Positions 18,359 through 27,594 of a DNA stretch of 64,000 bases are shown piece by piece. The notes beneath the pieces are model-generated. The model was given only the letters and a program-made list of their open reading frames with translations, was not told the DNA's origin and did not search any database. Location of the stretch: NCBI RefSeq assembly GCF_001428625.1, contig NZ_LMIE01000012.1, positions 11,182-75,181 of the forward strand, in the 5' to 3' direction. This DNA is from Hydrogenophaga sp. Root209. GTDB lineage: Bacteria; Pseudomonadota; Gammaproteobacteria; Burkholderiales; Burkholderiaceae_C. Position numbers and translations under genes: made by a program. Numbering within the stretch: position 1 is the stretch's first letter; each line of letters starts with the position of its first letter.

Positions 18359-18973
18359 TCACTGTGCAGGCAATGGCCGCAACAAGTGAAAGGCCACCGC
18401 GCCCGCCTTGCCCTGGCGGTGTACCTGCAGACCCAGAGTCGCCAGTTCATCGTCGAGCCACGGGCGCGGTGCCTCAAGGTAGACGAGGCCATCAACGCCG
18501 ATCGCCTGGCGCGCAGCTGCCAGCGCCGAAAGCACCAGGGTTTCGTTCTGTGCGTCAGCAAACGGGGGGTCGAGAAACACCACGTCAAAGCCCTGCCCGG
18601 CGCGCTGGCGCAGCGCAGCCAAACCGTCACCGCGCTCCACGCGCACGGCAGTGGCTTTGAGTTTCGTCACGGTGCGGCTGAGGTTGGCCAGCAAGGCGCT
18701 GTCCTGCTCCACCAGCACCACCTCCACCGCGCCACGCGAAGCGGCTTCCAGGCCCAGCGCACCGGTGCCGGCAAAGGCATCCACGCAGCGCAAACCGGTG
18801 AGGTCCTGCCCCAACCAGTTGAACAAGGTCTCGCGCACACGCGAGGGGGTGGGGCGCAGGCCGGGGCGGTCGGCCACGGGCAACAGGGTGCGTTTCCACA
18901 GGCCACCGATGATGCGGATTTCGTGCGGGGCACTGGCTGCGGCGCGTGCCGCAGAAACGGGAGGTTTTTTCAT
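18359..18973 (-). CDS. rsmD: 16S rRNA (guanine-966-N2)-methyltransferase RsmD
   Basis: SAM-dependent rRNA methyltransferase of 204 residues. It shows RIIGGLWKR, RPTPSRVRETLFNWL, the SAM loop CVDAFAGTGALGLEA and the catalytic motif FLDPPF. The N-terminal 20 residues are Ala/Pro-rich and not conserved. It is probably co-transcribed with coaD; the M16 peptidase pair upstream on the same strand is 36 bp away. Confidence 0.96.
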   Translation of the reverse strand: MKKPPVSAARAAASAPHEIRIIGGLWKRTLLPVADRPGLRPTPSRVRETLFNWLGQDLTGLRCVDAFAGTGALGLEAASRGAVEVVLVEQDSALLANLSRTVTKLKATAVRVERGDGLAALRQRAGQGFDVVFLDPPFADAQNETLVLSALAAARQAIGVDGLVYLEAPRPWLDDELATLGLQVHRQGKAGAVAFHLLRPLPAQ

Positions 18974-19009
18974 GCCGCCGAGCTTACGCGACCCGAGCAG
19001 GCAGCGCGC

Positions 19010-20356
19010 TCAAGGCTCGGCCCCCACCACCACCGTCACCATGCGGTCCGGCTGCAGCACGCGGGCAAACGCGCGTCGGATGTCGGCGACGCTCACGCGC
19101 TCGATCTGCTGCGTCCAGGTGTCCAGGTAGTCCAGCGGCAGGCCGTTCCAGCCGATGTTGGCCACGTTGTCGAGCAGCTTGCGGTTGCTGTCGATGCGCA
19201 GCGAAAAGCCGTTCACGAGAAACGCCTTGGCAGCCTTGAGTTCGGCCTCCGTGGGGCCTTGCTCCACAAACTCCCGCACCACGTTGCGCGAGACCTCCAC
19301 CGCCTGGGCGGCCTGGTCGGGACGCGTGGTGAGGCCAATCTGGAAGGCACCCGCGTGGCGGCCCGGCGCGAAGTAGCTGAACACGCTGTAGCTCAAGCCA
19401 CGTTTCTCGCGCACTTCGGTGGTCAACCGCGAAACGAAGCCGCCACCGCCCAGGATGTAGTTGCCCACGAAAAGAGGGAAGAAGTCGGGATCGTTGCGGG
19501 CGATGCCGGGCTGGCCAATCGCCACCTGGGCCTGCGCGGCGGCAAAGGGCAGACGCTCGTCGATCGCGCGCTCCAGTGCCTGAACCTGGGGCACCGCACG
19601 CAGCTGCTCGCAGCCGTGGGCTTTCAGCGGCGCCATGAACTGGCCCACGATGGCGTCGGCCTGGGCGCGGTCGATCGCACCCACCAGCGTCACCTGCGCG
19701 CGACAGGCCACCACATGGCGACGGTAGAAGGTCTGCATGTCGGCCACGCTGATCGCGTTGAAGGTGGCGGCATCGGGCTGAAAGCCATACGGGTGGGTGC
19801 CGTAGACCGCGCGCGCAAAGGCGCGACCGGCCCGCGTGCCCGGACGGTTTTCGGCCTCCTTGAGAGACGCCACCAGGCGCTCACGGTCGCGCTGCCACAC
19901 GGCTTGTGGCCAGGCGGGCGCACCGATCTGGCGGGCGGCCAGGGCCACGGCGCGCTGCAGCAGATCGGGTTCGGTCAAGGTTCGCAGCGACAGGGTGAAG
20001 CGGTCCGCGCTGGCATGGGCGCCAAACTGCGCGCCCAGGTCCACCCAGGCCTCGCTGAGCTGGTTCTCGTCCAGTGCGGGCAGGCCCGGCTGCGCGGCCA
20101 CACCATCCGACAGCAAGCCCGCCGTCGCGCCGGCCAGGCCGGCCTGGGCCGCCGGGTCGCGCCGACTGCCGCCATCGAAGTCAAGCTGCACGTCCAGCAT
20201 GGGAATGGACGGGCTGGCCACGAGGTAGACCCGAGCGCCGCTGGCATGGGTCCAGTGCTCGATGGGAATGGCCGCCTGCGCGGTGTTGATCACGCCTGCG
20301 AGCAAGACCGACAACGCAGCGGCGAAACGGAGGGATGGTTTCAGAAAGACTTTCAT
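19010..20356 (-). CDS. M16-family peptidase-like protein, inactive subunit
   Basis: A 448-residue exported protein (signal peptide ending INTAQA, about residue 28). It has the M16 fold, for example FNAISVADMQTFYRRHV and the C-terminal repeat IGQPGIARNDPDFFPLFVGN, but the zinc motif HxxEH is absent; at that place it reads QAGLAGATAGLL. It is therefore expected to be the non-catalytic partner of the next gene upstream, as in mitochondrial processing peptidase-like heterodimers. Its ATG overlaps the stop of that gene (ATGA). Confidence 0.9.
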   Translation of the reverse strand: MKVFLKPSLRFAAALSVLLAGVINTAQAAIPIEHWTHASGARVYLVASPSIPMLDVQLDFDGGSRRDPAAQAGLAGATAGLLSDGVAAQPGLPALDENQLSEAWVDLGAQFGAHASADRFTLSLRTLTEPDLLQRAVALAARQIGAPAWPQAVWQRDRERLVASLKEAENRPGTRAGRAFARAVYGTHPYGFQPDAATFNAISVADMQTFYRRHVVACRAQVTLVGAIDRAQADAIVGQFMAPLKAHGCEQLRAVPQVQALERAIDERLPFAAAQAQVAIGQPGIARNDPDFFPLFVGNYILGGGGFVSRLTTEVREKRGLSYSVFSYFAPGRHAGAFQIGLTTRPDQAAQAVEVSRNVVREFVEQGPTEAELKAAKAFLVNGFSLRIDSNRKLLDNVANIGWNGLPLDYLDTWTQQIERVSVADIRRAFARVLQPDRMVTVVVGAEP

Positions 20357-21756
20357 TTCTGCCCCCCCTCGGGCACGAGCACCGCGGTGGTGAGCTGCGC
20401 GTCGGAAAAATAGCGCTGCGCCACCGACTGCACCTGGGCGGCCGTCACCGCGCGCAGTCGACTCATCAAGCGGTCTCCGGTGTTCAGGTCCATGCCGTTG
20501 ACCCAGTAGCTGCCGAGCTCCTGCGCCTGGTTGAAGACCGAGTCGAGTTTGTAGACCTCACCCGCGGTCCACTGCGTCTTGACGCGGCGCAGCTCGGCTT
20601 CGCTGATGCCCTCGCGCGCAACGCGCTGCACCTCCGATTTCAGCGCGGCGGCAGCCATGTCGACACTCACGCCTCGGGCCGGCACCGCGCTGAGCGAAAA
20701 GATCTGCGGGCCGCGGCCCATGAGGCCGTAAGACGCCCCCGCGCTGTCTGCAATGCGCTTGCCCCCGGTGCCCTGGCCCTGCACCAGCGCGCGATCGAGC
20801 CGGGCGCCGCTGTAGCCATTCAGAACAGCGGAAAGCACCGTCAAGGCCAGCGCATCCTGGCTGCTCGCGTCTTCGCCCTGGGCACCACTCCAGCGCGGCA
20901 CCTTGTAGGCCAACGCCACCACGGCCTGATCGGCCACGGCGCGGTACTCCATGCGACGCGGACCGGACTGTGGCGGCTCGTCGCGCGGCTTGCGCCCCGG
21001 CACGGCGCGGGCGGGAATGGGGCCGAAATGTTTCTCGGCCAGCGCACGGGTCTGCTCCACGTCCACGTCACCCGCGATCACCAAGGCGGCGTTGGCGGGC
21101 GTGTACCAGCGTTGGTGAAACGCGCGAGCGTCATCGGGCGTGAGCGATTCGATGTCACTCATCCAGCCGATGATGGGCCGGCGGTAGGGGCTGGCCTGGT
21201 AGATCATGGCGTTCATGGCTTCGAACATGCGCGCGCGCGGCGACTCTTCGGTGCGCTGGCGGCGCTCTTCCTTCACCACCTCGATCTCTCGCTTGAACTC
21301 GTCATCGCTCCACCGGTTGTTCGCGAAACGGTCGGCTTCCAGCCTCATCACGGCCTCCAGCGCCTGGGCTGGTACCTGCTGGTGGTAGGCCGTGGCATCG
21401 CGGCTGGTGAAGGCGTTGTCGCGTCCGCCCAATGCGGCAATGCGACGCGAGAACTCGCCGGGCTGGAGGTTCGGCGTGCCCTTGAACATCATGTGCTCAA
21501 GCACATGGGCCACGCCCGAGGTGCCGTCCACCTCGTCAATGGAGCCCACACGCACCCACAGCATGTGGGCCACGGTGGGCGCGCGCCGGTCGGGCCGCAC
21601 GATCAAGGTCATGCCGTTGGCCAGCGTGAAGCTGTGTGCGACCGGCGTGCCGGCGGGAAGCGTTGAGGTCTGTGCAAACGACCCGAAAGCCGCGAAAGTC
21701 AATGCGAGAGACAGTGCGGCGCGGCGCCCGTCAGGCAGGTTCGGAGTGCGTTTCAT
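20353..21756 (-). CDS. Zinc metallopeptidase, M16 family, active subunit
   Basis: A 467-residue periplasmic pitrilysin-like protease with signal peptide ending SFAQ. It has the inverted zinc motif HVLEHMMF and the distal Glu in EIEVVKEERRQR, about 75 residues later. An upstream in-frame ATG (21765) would add three residues. It is divergent from ftsY, whose ATG is only 29 bases away, so the two promoters must overlap or lie inside coding DNA. The pair active/inactive M16 next to ftsY and rsmD is common in Burkholderiales; the substrate is unknown. Confidence 0.93.
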   Translation of the reverse strand: MKRTPNLPDGRRAALSLALTFAAFGSFAQTSTLPAGTPVAHSFTLANGMTLIVRPDRRAPTVAHMLWVRVGSIDEVDGTSGVAHVLEHMMFKGTPNLQPGEFSRRIAALGGRDNAFTSRDATAYHQQVPAQALEAVMRLEADRFANNRWSDDEFKREIEVVKEERRQRTEESPRARMFEAMNAMIYQASPYRRPIIGWMSDIESLTPDDARAFHQRWYTPANAALVIAGDVDVEQTRALAEKHFGPIPARAVPGRKPRDEPPQSGPRRMEYRAVADQAVVALAYKVPRWSGAQGEDASSQDALALTVLSAVLNGYSGARLDRALVQGQGTGGKRIADSAGASYGLMGRGPQIFSLSAVPARGVSVDMAAAALKSEVQRVAREGISEAELRRVKTQWTAGEVYKLDSVFNQAQELGSYWVNGMDLNTGDRLMSRLRAVTAAQVQSVAQRYFSDAQLTTAVLVPEGGQK

Positions 21757-21785
21757 AGAATGCAATGGATTCTAGAGATGGACAA

Positions 21786-22811
<1,026 letters not shown>

Positions 22812-22815
22812 GCGC

Positions 22816-23025
22816 TCAGTTCTCGTTGTCGGCGTAGTTGCGCCAATGGCCCATGGCATTGCGCATGGTCAGCAGCTGGCGCTCGAAGCGGGGGCAGGCC
22901 TCGCACATCGCCATGTGCAGACGCAGGGCCAATCGCTCGACCAGCGGCAGGGCGCGGTCCTCGCGAGCAATCAAAAGCGCGGAGACCTCCTTGCAGGTGC
23001 GGCGCAGCGGGTAGACGGGCTTCAT
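22816..23025 (-). CDS. Zinc-finger anti-sigma factor (zf-HC2 type)
   Basis: A 69-residue soluble protein with the pattern Cys11 then HMAMCEAC (H-x3-C-x2-C), the zinc-binding anti-sigma signature. It has no membrane segment, so it is a cytoplasmic anti-sigma. It is coupled to the ECF sigma gene by an ATGA overlap. In other proteobacteria this arrangement, next to DUF2282 genes, controls metal- or oxidant-induced bufferin operons, so it probably releases the sigma when metal or oxidation disturbs its zinc site. Confidence 0.82.
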   Translation of the reverse strand: MKPVYPLRRTCKEVSALLIAREDRALPLVERLALRLHMAMCEACPRFERQLLTMRNAMGHWRNYADNEN

Positions 23026-23606
23026 GGCGTGGTCGGGCGGGCAAACCAGTTGAGTTCAAGACATTCTCGCAACCGCAGCCGTGCCCGGTGCAACTGCACA
23101 TAGAGGTTGGTCGGAGTCAATGACAGTTCCTTACAGATCTCCTCGCTGGAGAGCTCCAGCCATTCGCGCATCAGGAACAACCGCCCTTGCACCGCCGGCA
23201 GCTTGTCGGTGCAGGCTTCCAGCACCTCGAAGAACTGACGGCTGTTCAGGTCCTGCTCCGGATTGCCCCATTCGGCCGGCTTCTCGGCGTAGTGTCCGTC
23301 GGCCTTGAAGGCCATGTGCTCCAGCGGATCGGCGCCCTCGTCGTCGTTGCCGCTCGACACACACGCCTCACGGCTGTTCTGCCGCAGGGCGTCGATGATC
23401 TTGTGCTTGAGGATGCCCACCAGCCACGTCTTGAGCTGAGAGCGCTGCTCAAAACCCTGCGGACGCGAGATCGCGGCCAGCATGGTTTCAGACACCGCGT
23501 CTTCGGCCCAGGCGTCGTTGCGCAACTGCAGGCGCGCGAACTTGAACAAGTACCCACGCAAATCCGCAACCTGCTGCTCGAACGACGGGGGTGGGGGCTG
23601 CTGCAT
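23022..23606 (-). CDS. ECF-type RNA polymerase sigma factor
   Basis: A 194-residue group-4 sigma. Region 2 spans about 12-85 (YLFKFARLQLRNDAWAEDAV, then LKTWLVGILKHKIIDALRQ), and region 4 spans about 130-182 with LSSEEICKELSLTPTNLYVQLHRARLRLRECL. Between them is an acidic insert (SSGNDDEGADPLEH). I chose ATG 23606 (MQQPPPPSFEQQ). It is divergent from the buf operon with a 198-bp gap, which should contain its target promoter. GTAAG at 23698-23702 is the only -35-like match I can offer, and it is weak. Confidence 0.92.
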   Translation of the reverse strand: MQQPPPPSFEQQVADLRGYLFKFARLQLRNDAWAEDAVSETMLAAISRPQGFEQRSQLKTWLVGILKHKIIDALRQNSREACVSSGNDDEGADPLEHMAFKADGHYAEKPAEWGNPEQDLNSRQFFEVLEACTDKLPAVQGRLFLMREWLELSSEEICKELSLTPTNLYVQLHRARLRLRECLELNWFARPTTP

Positions 23607-23804
23607 GGGGGCTGAGTGTAATGAAGCGGCCCAAGTCCAGCGACCGCATCCACGACCCGCTTTGAAGAATATTTTTTTGGTGGGCGTTGAAGAGAGCGTA
23701 AGAAAACATCCAGTCACCAGACCAACCCCCAACCCGCTGGTGATGCAAATGCGAAAGCACCGCACGACCGCGGGTTGTCCTTCAACCCATCTCAGGAGCT
23801 TCCC

Positions 23805-24089
23805 ATGAACCAACGCACCATGATCGCCGCCGCCGCCGCCACCTCGCTGATGTCGCTGGCCCTGCTTTCCTCCCCCGCCTTCGCGCAGAACGCCGCCAAG
23901 GAAAAGTGCTTCGGCATCGCGAAGGCCGGACAGAACGACTGCGCCAGCATCGCCGGCACCCATTCGTGCGCAGGTCAGGCCAAGGTCGACAACGACAAGG
24001 GCGAATGGAAATACGTGCCTGCCGGCACCTGCATGCAGATGGGTGGCATCGGCATGGAGCAGGCCAAGATGGACATGAAGAAGTCCTGA
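23805..24089 (+). CDS. bufA1: Bufferin precursor peptide BufA (DUF2282)
   Basis: A 94-residue secreted precursor with signal peptide ending SPAFAQ (about residue 28). The mature part holds four Cys at 35, 46, 55 and 76 in the DUF2282 pattern: [21 protein letters not shown] and YVPAGTC. In characterised bufferins the MNIO enzyme converts Cys residues to oxazolone/thioamide-type groups and the exported product binds copper, protecting the cell. A good ribosome-binding site (CAGGAG at 23793-23798) precedes the ATG. It is first of an operon with bufB, bufC and doxX. Confidence 0.93.
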   Translation: MNQRTMIAAAAATSLMSLALLSSPAFAQNAAKEKCFGIAKAGQNDCASIAGTHSCAGQAKVDNDKGEWKYVPAGTCMQMGGIGMEQAKMDMKKS

Positions 24090-24117
24090 TCCCCGCGTTC
24101 CCTTCAAGCCCAACGCC

Positions 24118-25023
24118 ATGACCGCCACCGACCTGTCACAGCAGACCCACGAGGTCGCGACCGTGGGCATCGGTTGGCGGCACCCCCATTACGCCGAGCT
24201 GCTGCTGCAGCAGCCCGCGCTGGACTTCATCGAGGTTCATTCCGAAAACTTCTTCGCCCCCGGCGGCGCCGCGCGTGCGGTGCTGCGCCATGGGCGCGAG
24301 CACTACCCCGTCAGCCTGCACGGCGTGGGTCTGTCGCTGGGCTCGACCACCGGCATCGACGATGCGCACCTCAACCAGCTCGCGGCCCTGGTGACCGAGA
24401 TCGAGCCCGTGCGCGTGAGCGACCACGCCAGCTTTGCGCGCGGGCCGCTGTCGCATCAATCCTTGCAGACCGTGCATGCCTCAGACCTGCTGCCCACGCC
24501 CTTCACCCGCGCGGCGCTGGACGCGATGTGCGCCAACGTGCAGCGCGTGCAGGACCGTCTGCGCCGTCCCATCGCAGTGGAAAACCTCTCGGCATATGTG
24601 CGCTGGCAGGCCAACGAACTCAACGAGCCCGAATTTCTCAACACACTGGCGCAACGCACCGGCTGCGGCCTGCTGGTGGACGTGAACAACATCTTCGTCA
24701 ACGCGCTCAACGACCGGCTGCTGGGCTCGTCAAGCGACCCGCTGACCTCCTGCCAACGCTGGCTCGACACCATCGACCCGCATGCGGTGTCCGAGCTGCA
24801 CCTGGCCGGCCACGTGGACTGCGGCGACATCGTGATCGACGACCATGGCAGCCGCGTGGTGCCCGAGGTGTGGGTGCTGTACCGCCACGCGCTGGAGCGT
24901 TTTGGTGCGGTGCCCACGCTGATCGAGTGGGACACCGGTGTGCCCGAACTGTCGGTGCTGCTCGACGAAGCCGCCACCGCACGCGAACACGCCCGCCATC
25001 CACACGAAACGGTGCCCGCATGA
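24118..25023 (+). CDS. bufB1: MNIO-family enzyme BufB (DUF692)
   Basis: A 301-residue multinuclear non-heme iron oxidase with a TIM-barrel fold, which modifies Cys residues of the bufferin precursor. Candidate iron ligands are visible: His41 and Glu43 (VHSENFF), His68 (LHG), Asp102-His103 (SDHASF), Glu155-Asn156 (VENLSAY), Asp188 and Asn190 (DVNNIFVN), His228 and His232 (HLAGH), Asp242-His243 and Glu270 (IEWDTG). All expected positions are filled, so the enzyme should be active. Stop and bufC start overlap (ATGA). Confidence 0.94.
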   Translation: MTATDLSQQTHEVATVGIGWRHPHYAELLLQQPALDFIEVHSENFFAPGGAARAVLRHGREHYPVSLHGVGLSLGSTTGIDDAHLNQLAALVTEIEPVRVSDHASFARGPLSHQSLQTVHASDLLPTPFTRAALDAMCANVQRVQDRLRRPIAVENLSAYVRWQANELNEPEFLNTLAQRTGCGLLVDVNNIFVNALNDRLLGSSSDPLTSCQRWLDTIDPHAVSELHLAGHVDCGDIVIDDHGSRVVPEVWVLYRHALERFGAVPTLIEWDTGVPELSVLLDEAATAREHARHPHETVPA

Positions 25024-25847
25024 ACACCTTGGCCACGCAGCAGCAAGCCCTGCTCGACGCGCTGTTCGCCCGGCCCGCCAGCGCAAGAGCCACCAGCGCC
25101 ACGCAGCAACTGCAGGCGCTGCTCGAACCCCGGGCCGCGCGGGGCCTCATGGCCTACCAGGCCAACGGCCACGAACTGGCCCAGCGCAGCCTGCTCGCCG
25201 CGTACCCGGTGATCGCGCAGCTCATCGGCGTTGAGAGCTTCAACGCCCTGGCGCGCGACCTCTGGCACAGCCACCCGCCGGTGCATGGCGATCTGGCGCA
25301 TTGGGGCGATGCCCTGCCCGCCTTTCTGGCGACCAACGAACAACTGATCGGCGTGCCCTACCTGGCCGACGTGGCCCGCGTGGAGTGGGCACTGCACCAC
25401 GCGGCCGGGGCCCCTGATGCACAAACCGATCTTCAAAGTTTCGAGCGCCTGTCCACCGAAGACCCCCAGACACTCACCCTGGTACTGGCGCCCGGCACCG
25501 CGGTCATCACCAGCCCCTGGCCGGTGGTCGGCCTCGTCACCGCACACACCGAAGGCCAGCCCAGCCTCGCCGAGGTAGGCCAACGAGTGCGCCACCGCGT
25601 GGCCGAGACCGCCGTGGTGTGGCGACAAGGCTTGAGGCCGTGCGCGGCGCTCTGCCCAGCCGAAGTCCTGGGTGTGTTGCGGGCCTTGCTCGCAAGAGCC
25701 CCCTTGCCCGACGCCCTCGCGCGTGCCGGCACCGGTTTCGATTTTTCCGACTGGCTCACCCAGGCCGTGCGCAACGGCCAGGTGATCGGCGTGGCCAGCG
25801 CACCTCCCGCACCTCCCTCATCCAGATCTCACCAGGAGTCCCCATGA
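25020..25847 (+). CDS. bufC1: Bufferin partner protein BufC (DUF2063)
   Basis: A 275-residue protein with the DUF2063 N-terminal domain (about 5-100; [20 protein letters not shown] and [11 protein letters not shown]) and a second variable domain. In RiPP terms it acts as the recognition partner that delivers the precursor to the MNIO enzyme. ATG 25020 overlaps the bufB stop. The stop overlaps the doxX start, so all four genes are tightly coupled. Confidence 0.92.
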   Translation: MNTLATQQQALLDALFARPASARATSATQQLQALLEPRAARGLMAYQANGHELAQRSLLAAYPVIAQLIGVESFNALARDLWHSHPPVHGDLAHWGDALPAFLATNEQLIGVPYLADVARVEWALHHAAGAPDAQTDLQSFERLSTEDPQTLTLVLAPGTAVITSPWPVVGLVTAHTEGQPSLAEVGQRVRHRVAETAVVWRQGLRPCAALCPAEVLGVLRALLARAPLPDALARAGTGFDFSDWLTQAVRNGQVIGVASAPPAPPSSRSHQESP

Positions 25848-26332
25848 ACCCATCCACCCTGCTCCGGCGCGGCTTCGCGCTGTGGTCCCTCGTCATCCGC
25901 ACGCTGGACATGGCGCAACCGCTGGCCGCGCTCGCCGCGCGCATCTACCTCGCCCAGGTGTTCTTCCTCTCGGGCCTGACCAAGGTCCGTGACTGGGACA
26001 CCACCCTCCTGCTGTTCACCGAGGAATACCACGTGCCGCTGCTCTCGCCCCAGCTCGCCGCCGTCACGGGCACGGCAGGCGAACTGGTGCTGCCCGTGCT
26101 CCTGCTGCTGGGCCTGGCCGGCCGTTTCTCGGCGCTGGGCCTGTCGGTGGTCAACGTCGTGGCGGTCCTCAGTCTGGCCGATATCGCACCGGCCGCCCTG
26201 CAGCAGCACATCACCTGGGGCGTGCTGCTGGCAGCGCTGGCCTTGTACGGGGTGGGCAAGTGGTCGGTGGATGCCCTGTGGATCGGTCCGCGGCTCAACC
26301 GCTCAGCTGCACCGGGCATGGCCTTGAACTAA
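25844..26332 (+). CDS. DoxX-family membrane protein
   Basis: A 162-residue protein with four predicted membrane segments (about 27-45, 75-95, 100-120 and 125-143). It contains the DoxX pattern ARIYLAQVFFLSGLTKV. DoxX proteins close many bufferin (gig-like) operons and may serve redox or export steps at the inner membrane; the exact role is not established. ATG 25844 overlaps the bufC stop and has a ribosome-binding site CAGGAG at 25833-25838. Confidence 0.9.
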   Translation: MNPSTLLRRGFALWSLVIRTLDMAQPLAALAARIYLAQVFFLSGLTKVRDWDTTLLLFTEEYHVPLLSPQLAAVTGTAGELVLPVLLLLGLAGRFSALGLSVVNVVAVLSLADIAPAALQQHITWGVLLAALALYGVGKWSVDALWIGPRLNRSAAPGMALN

Positions 26333-26370
26333 GCTGCGCACCAGCAGTCCTTGATCCCGGAGAAACCGCT

Positions 26371-27594
26371 TTGCCTCATCACACCCCCACCGCACATCTC
26401 TCGCGCCGCCAGTTGTTGCTGGCCGCCGGAGCCACCGCCAGCGCGTCCTTGCAGCCGGCCTGGGCGCAGTCGAACTGGTCTGCCATCGAGCAGTCCGCCC
26501 GTGGCGAGACCGTGTTCTGGAACGCCTGGGCCGGCAGCGAGCAGACCAACGCCTACATCCAGTGGGTGGCGCAGCAGGTGCAGGCAGCGTTTGGGGTGAA
26601 GCTGCAGCACGTGAAGATCATCGACACGGCCGACGTGGTCAAACGCGTGCGTGCCGAGAAGGCCGCGGGCCGCATGGCCGCCGAGGGCACGGTGGATCTG
26701 GTCTGGATCAACGGCGAGAACTTTGCCGCGATGAAGCGCGAGGGCCTGCTGTTCGGCCCTTACGCCGAAAGCCTGCCCAACTTCCGCTGGGTCGACGTGG
26801 AAGGAAAACCCACCACGCTGAACGATTTTTCCGTGCCCACCGGTGGCATGGAATCGCCCTGGGGCATGGCGCAGCTCACCTTGTTTGCCGACAGCAAACG
26901 CCTGCCGCAGCCGCCGCAAAGCATGCAGGCCCTGCTGGCGCTGGCCCGCGCCCAACCCGGGCGCATCACCCACCCGCGCCTGCCGGACTTTCACGGCACC
27001 ACCTTCATCAAGCAGGCGCTGGTCGAGTTCGCGCCCGATGCGAAGGCACTGGCCCAACCCGTGACCGACGCGGCCTTTGCCGCGCAGACCGCCGCGCTGT
27101 GGCCCTTCCTCGATGCGCTGCGCCCGCACCTGTGGCGCGCGGGCAAACAGTTCCCGCAGAACGCCGCCGCCGTGCGCCAGATGATGGCCGACGGCGAGCT
27201 GCTGCTGGCCATCACCTTCAACCCCACCGAAGCCGCCAACGAGATCGCGGCCAGGCGGCTGCCCGCTTCCGTGGTGAGCTGGCAGTTTGAAAAGGGCACG
27301 ATCGGCAACACGCATTTCGTCGCCATTCCCTACAACGCACGCAGCAAGCCCGGCGCGCAGGTGGTGGCCAACTTCCTGCTCTCGCCCGCCGCGCAGGCGC
27401 GCAAGGCCGACATCGCGCACTGGGGCGACCCCACGGTGCTCGACGTGGCGCGTCTGCCCAGTTCCGAACGCGCGCTGTTCCAGACCGGCCAACTGCCCGG
27501 CCTCTTGATCCAGGGCGCGCCCACGCTGCCCGAGCCCCACGCCTCGTGGGTCGATCCGCTGGAGAAGGCCTGGGCGCGCCGCTACGGCGTGTGA
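26371..27594 (+). CDS. ABC transporter substrate-binding protein, YnjB-like
   Basis: A 407-residue periplasmic binding protein of the YnjB group. I place the start at TTG 26371 because it lies 7 bases after CGGAGA and gives a proper export signal. That signal is of the twin-arginine type: SRRQLLLAAGATASAS at 11-26 and cleavage near PAWA (32). The fold shows ETVFWNAWAGSEQTNAY and VDLVWINGENFAAM. Substrate unknown. The Tat signal suggests export in folded form, perhaps with a bound ligand or metal. It is 38 bp after doxX, and its stop overlaps the permease start. Confidence 0.82.
   Translation: MPHHTPTAHLSRRQLLLAAGATASASLQPAWAQSNWSAIEQSARGETVFWNAWAGSEQTNAYIQWVAQQVQAAFGVKLQHVKIIDTADVVKRVRAEKAAGRMAAEGTVDLVWINGENFAAMKREGLLFGPYAESLPNFRWVDVEGKPTTLNDFSVPTGGMESPWGMAQLTLFADSKRLPQPPQSMQALLALARAQPGRITHPRLPDFHGTTFIKQALVEFAPDAKALAQPVTDAAFAAQTAALWPFLDALRPHLWRAGKQFPQNAAAVRQMMADGELLLAITFNPTEAANEIAARRLPASVVSWQFEKGTIGNTHFVAIPYNARSKPGAQVVANFLLSPAAQARKADIAHWGDPTVLDVARLPSSERALFQTGQLPGLLIQGAPTLPEPHASWVDPLEKAWARRYGV

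Noticed and set aside
23607-23804. A definite ECF promoter for bufA
   Set aside because: A GTAAG at 23698 resembles some ECF -35 elements, but no matching -10 at a usual spacing could be chosen over chance, so it is not listed as a feature.
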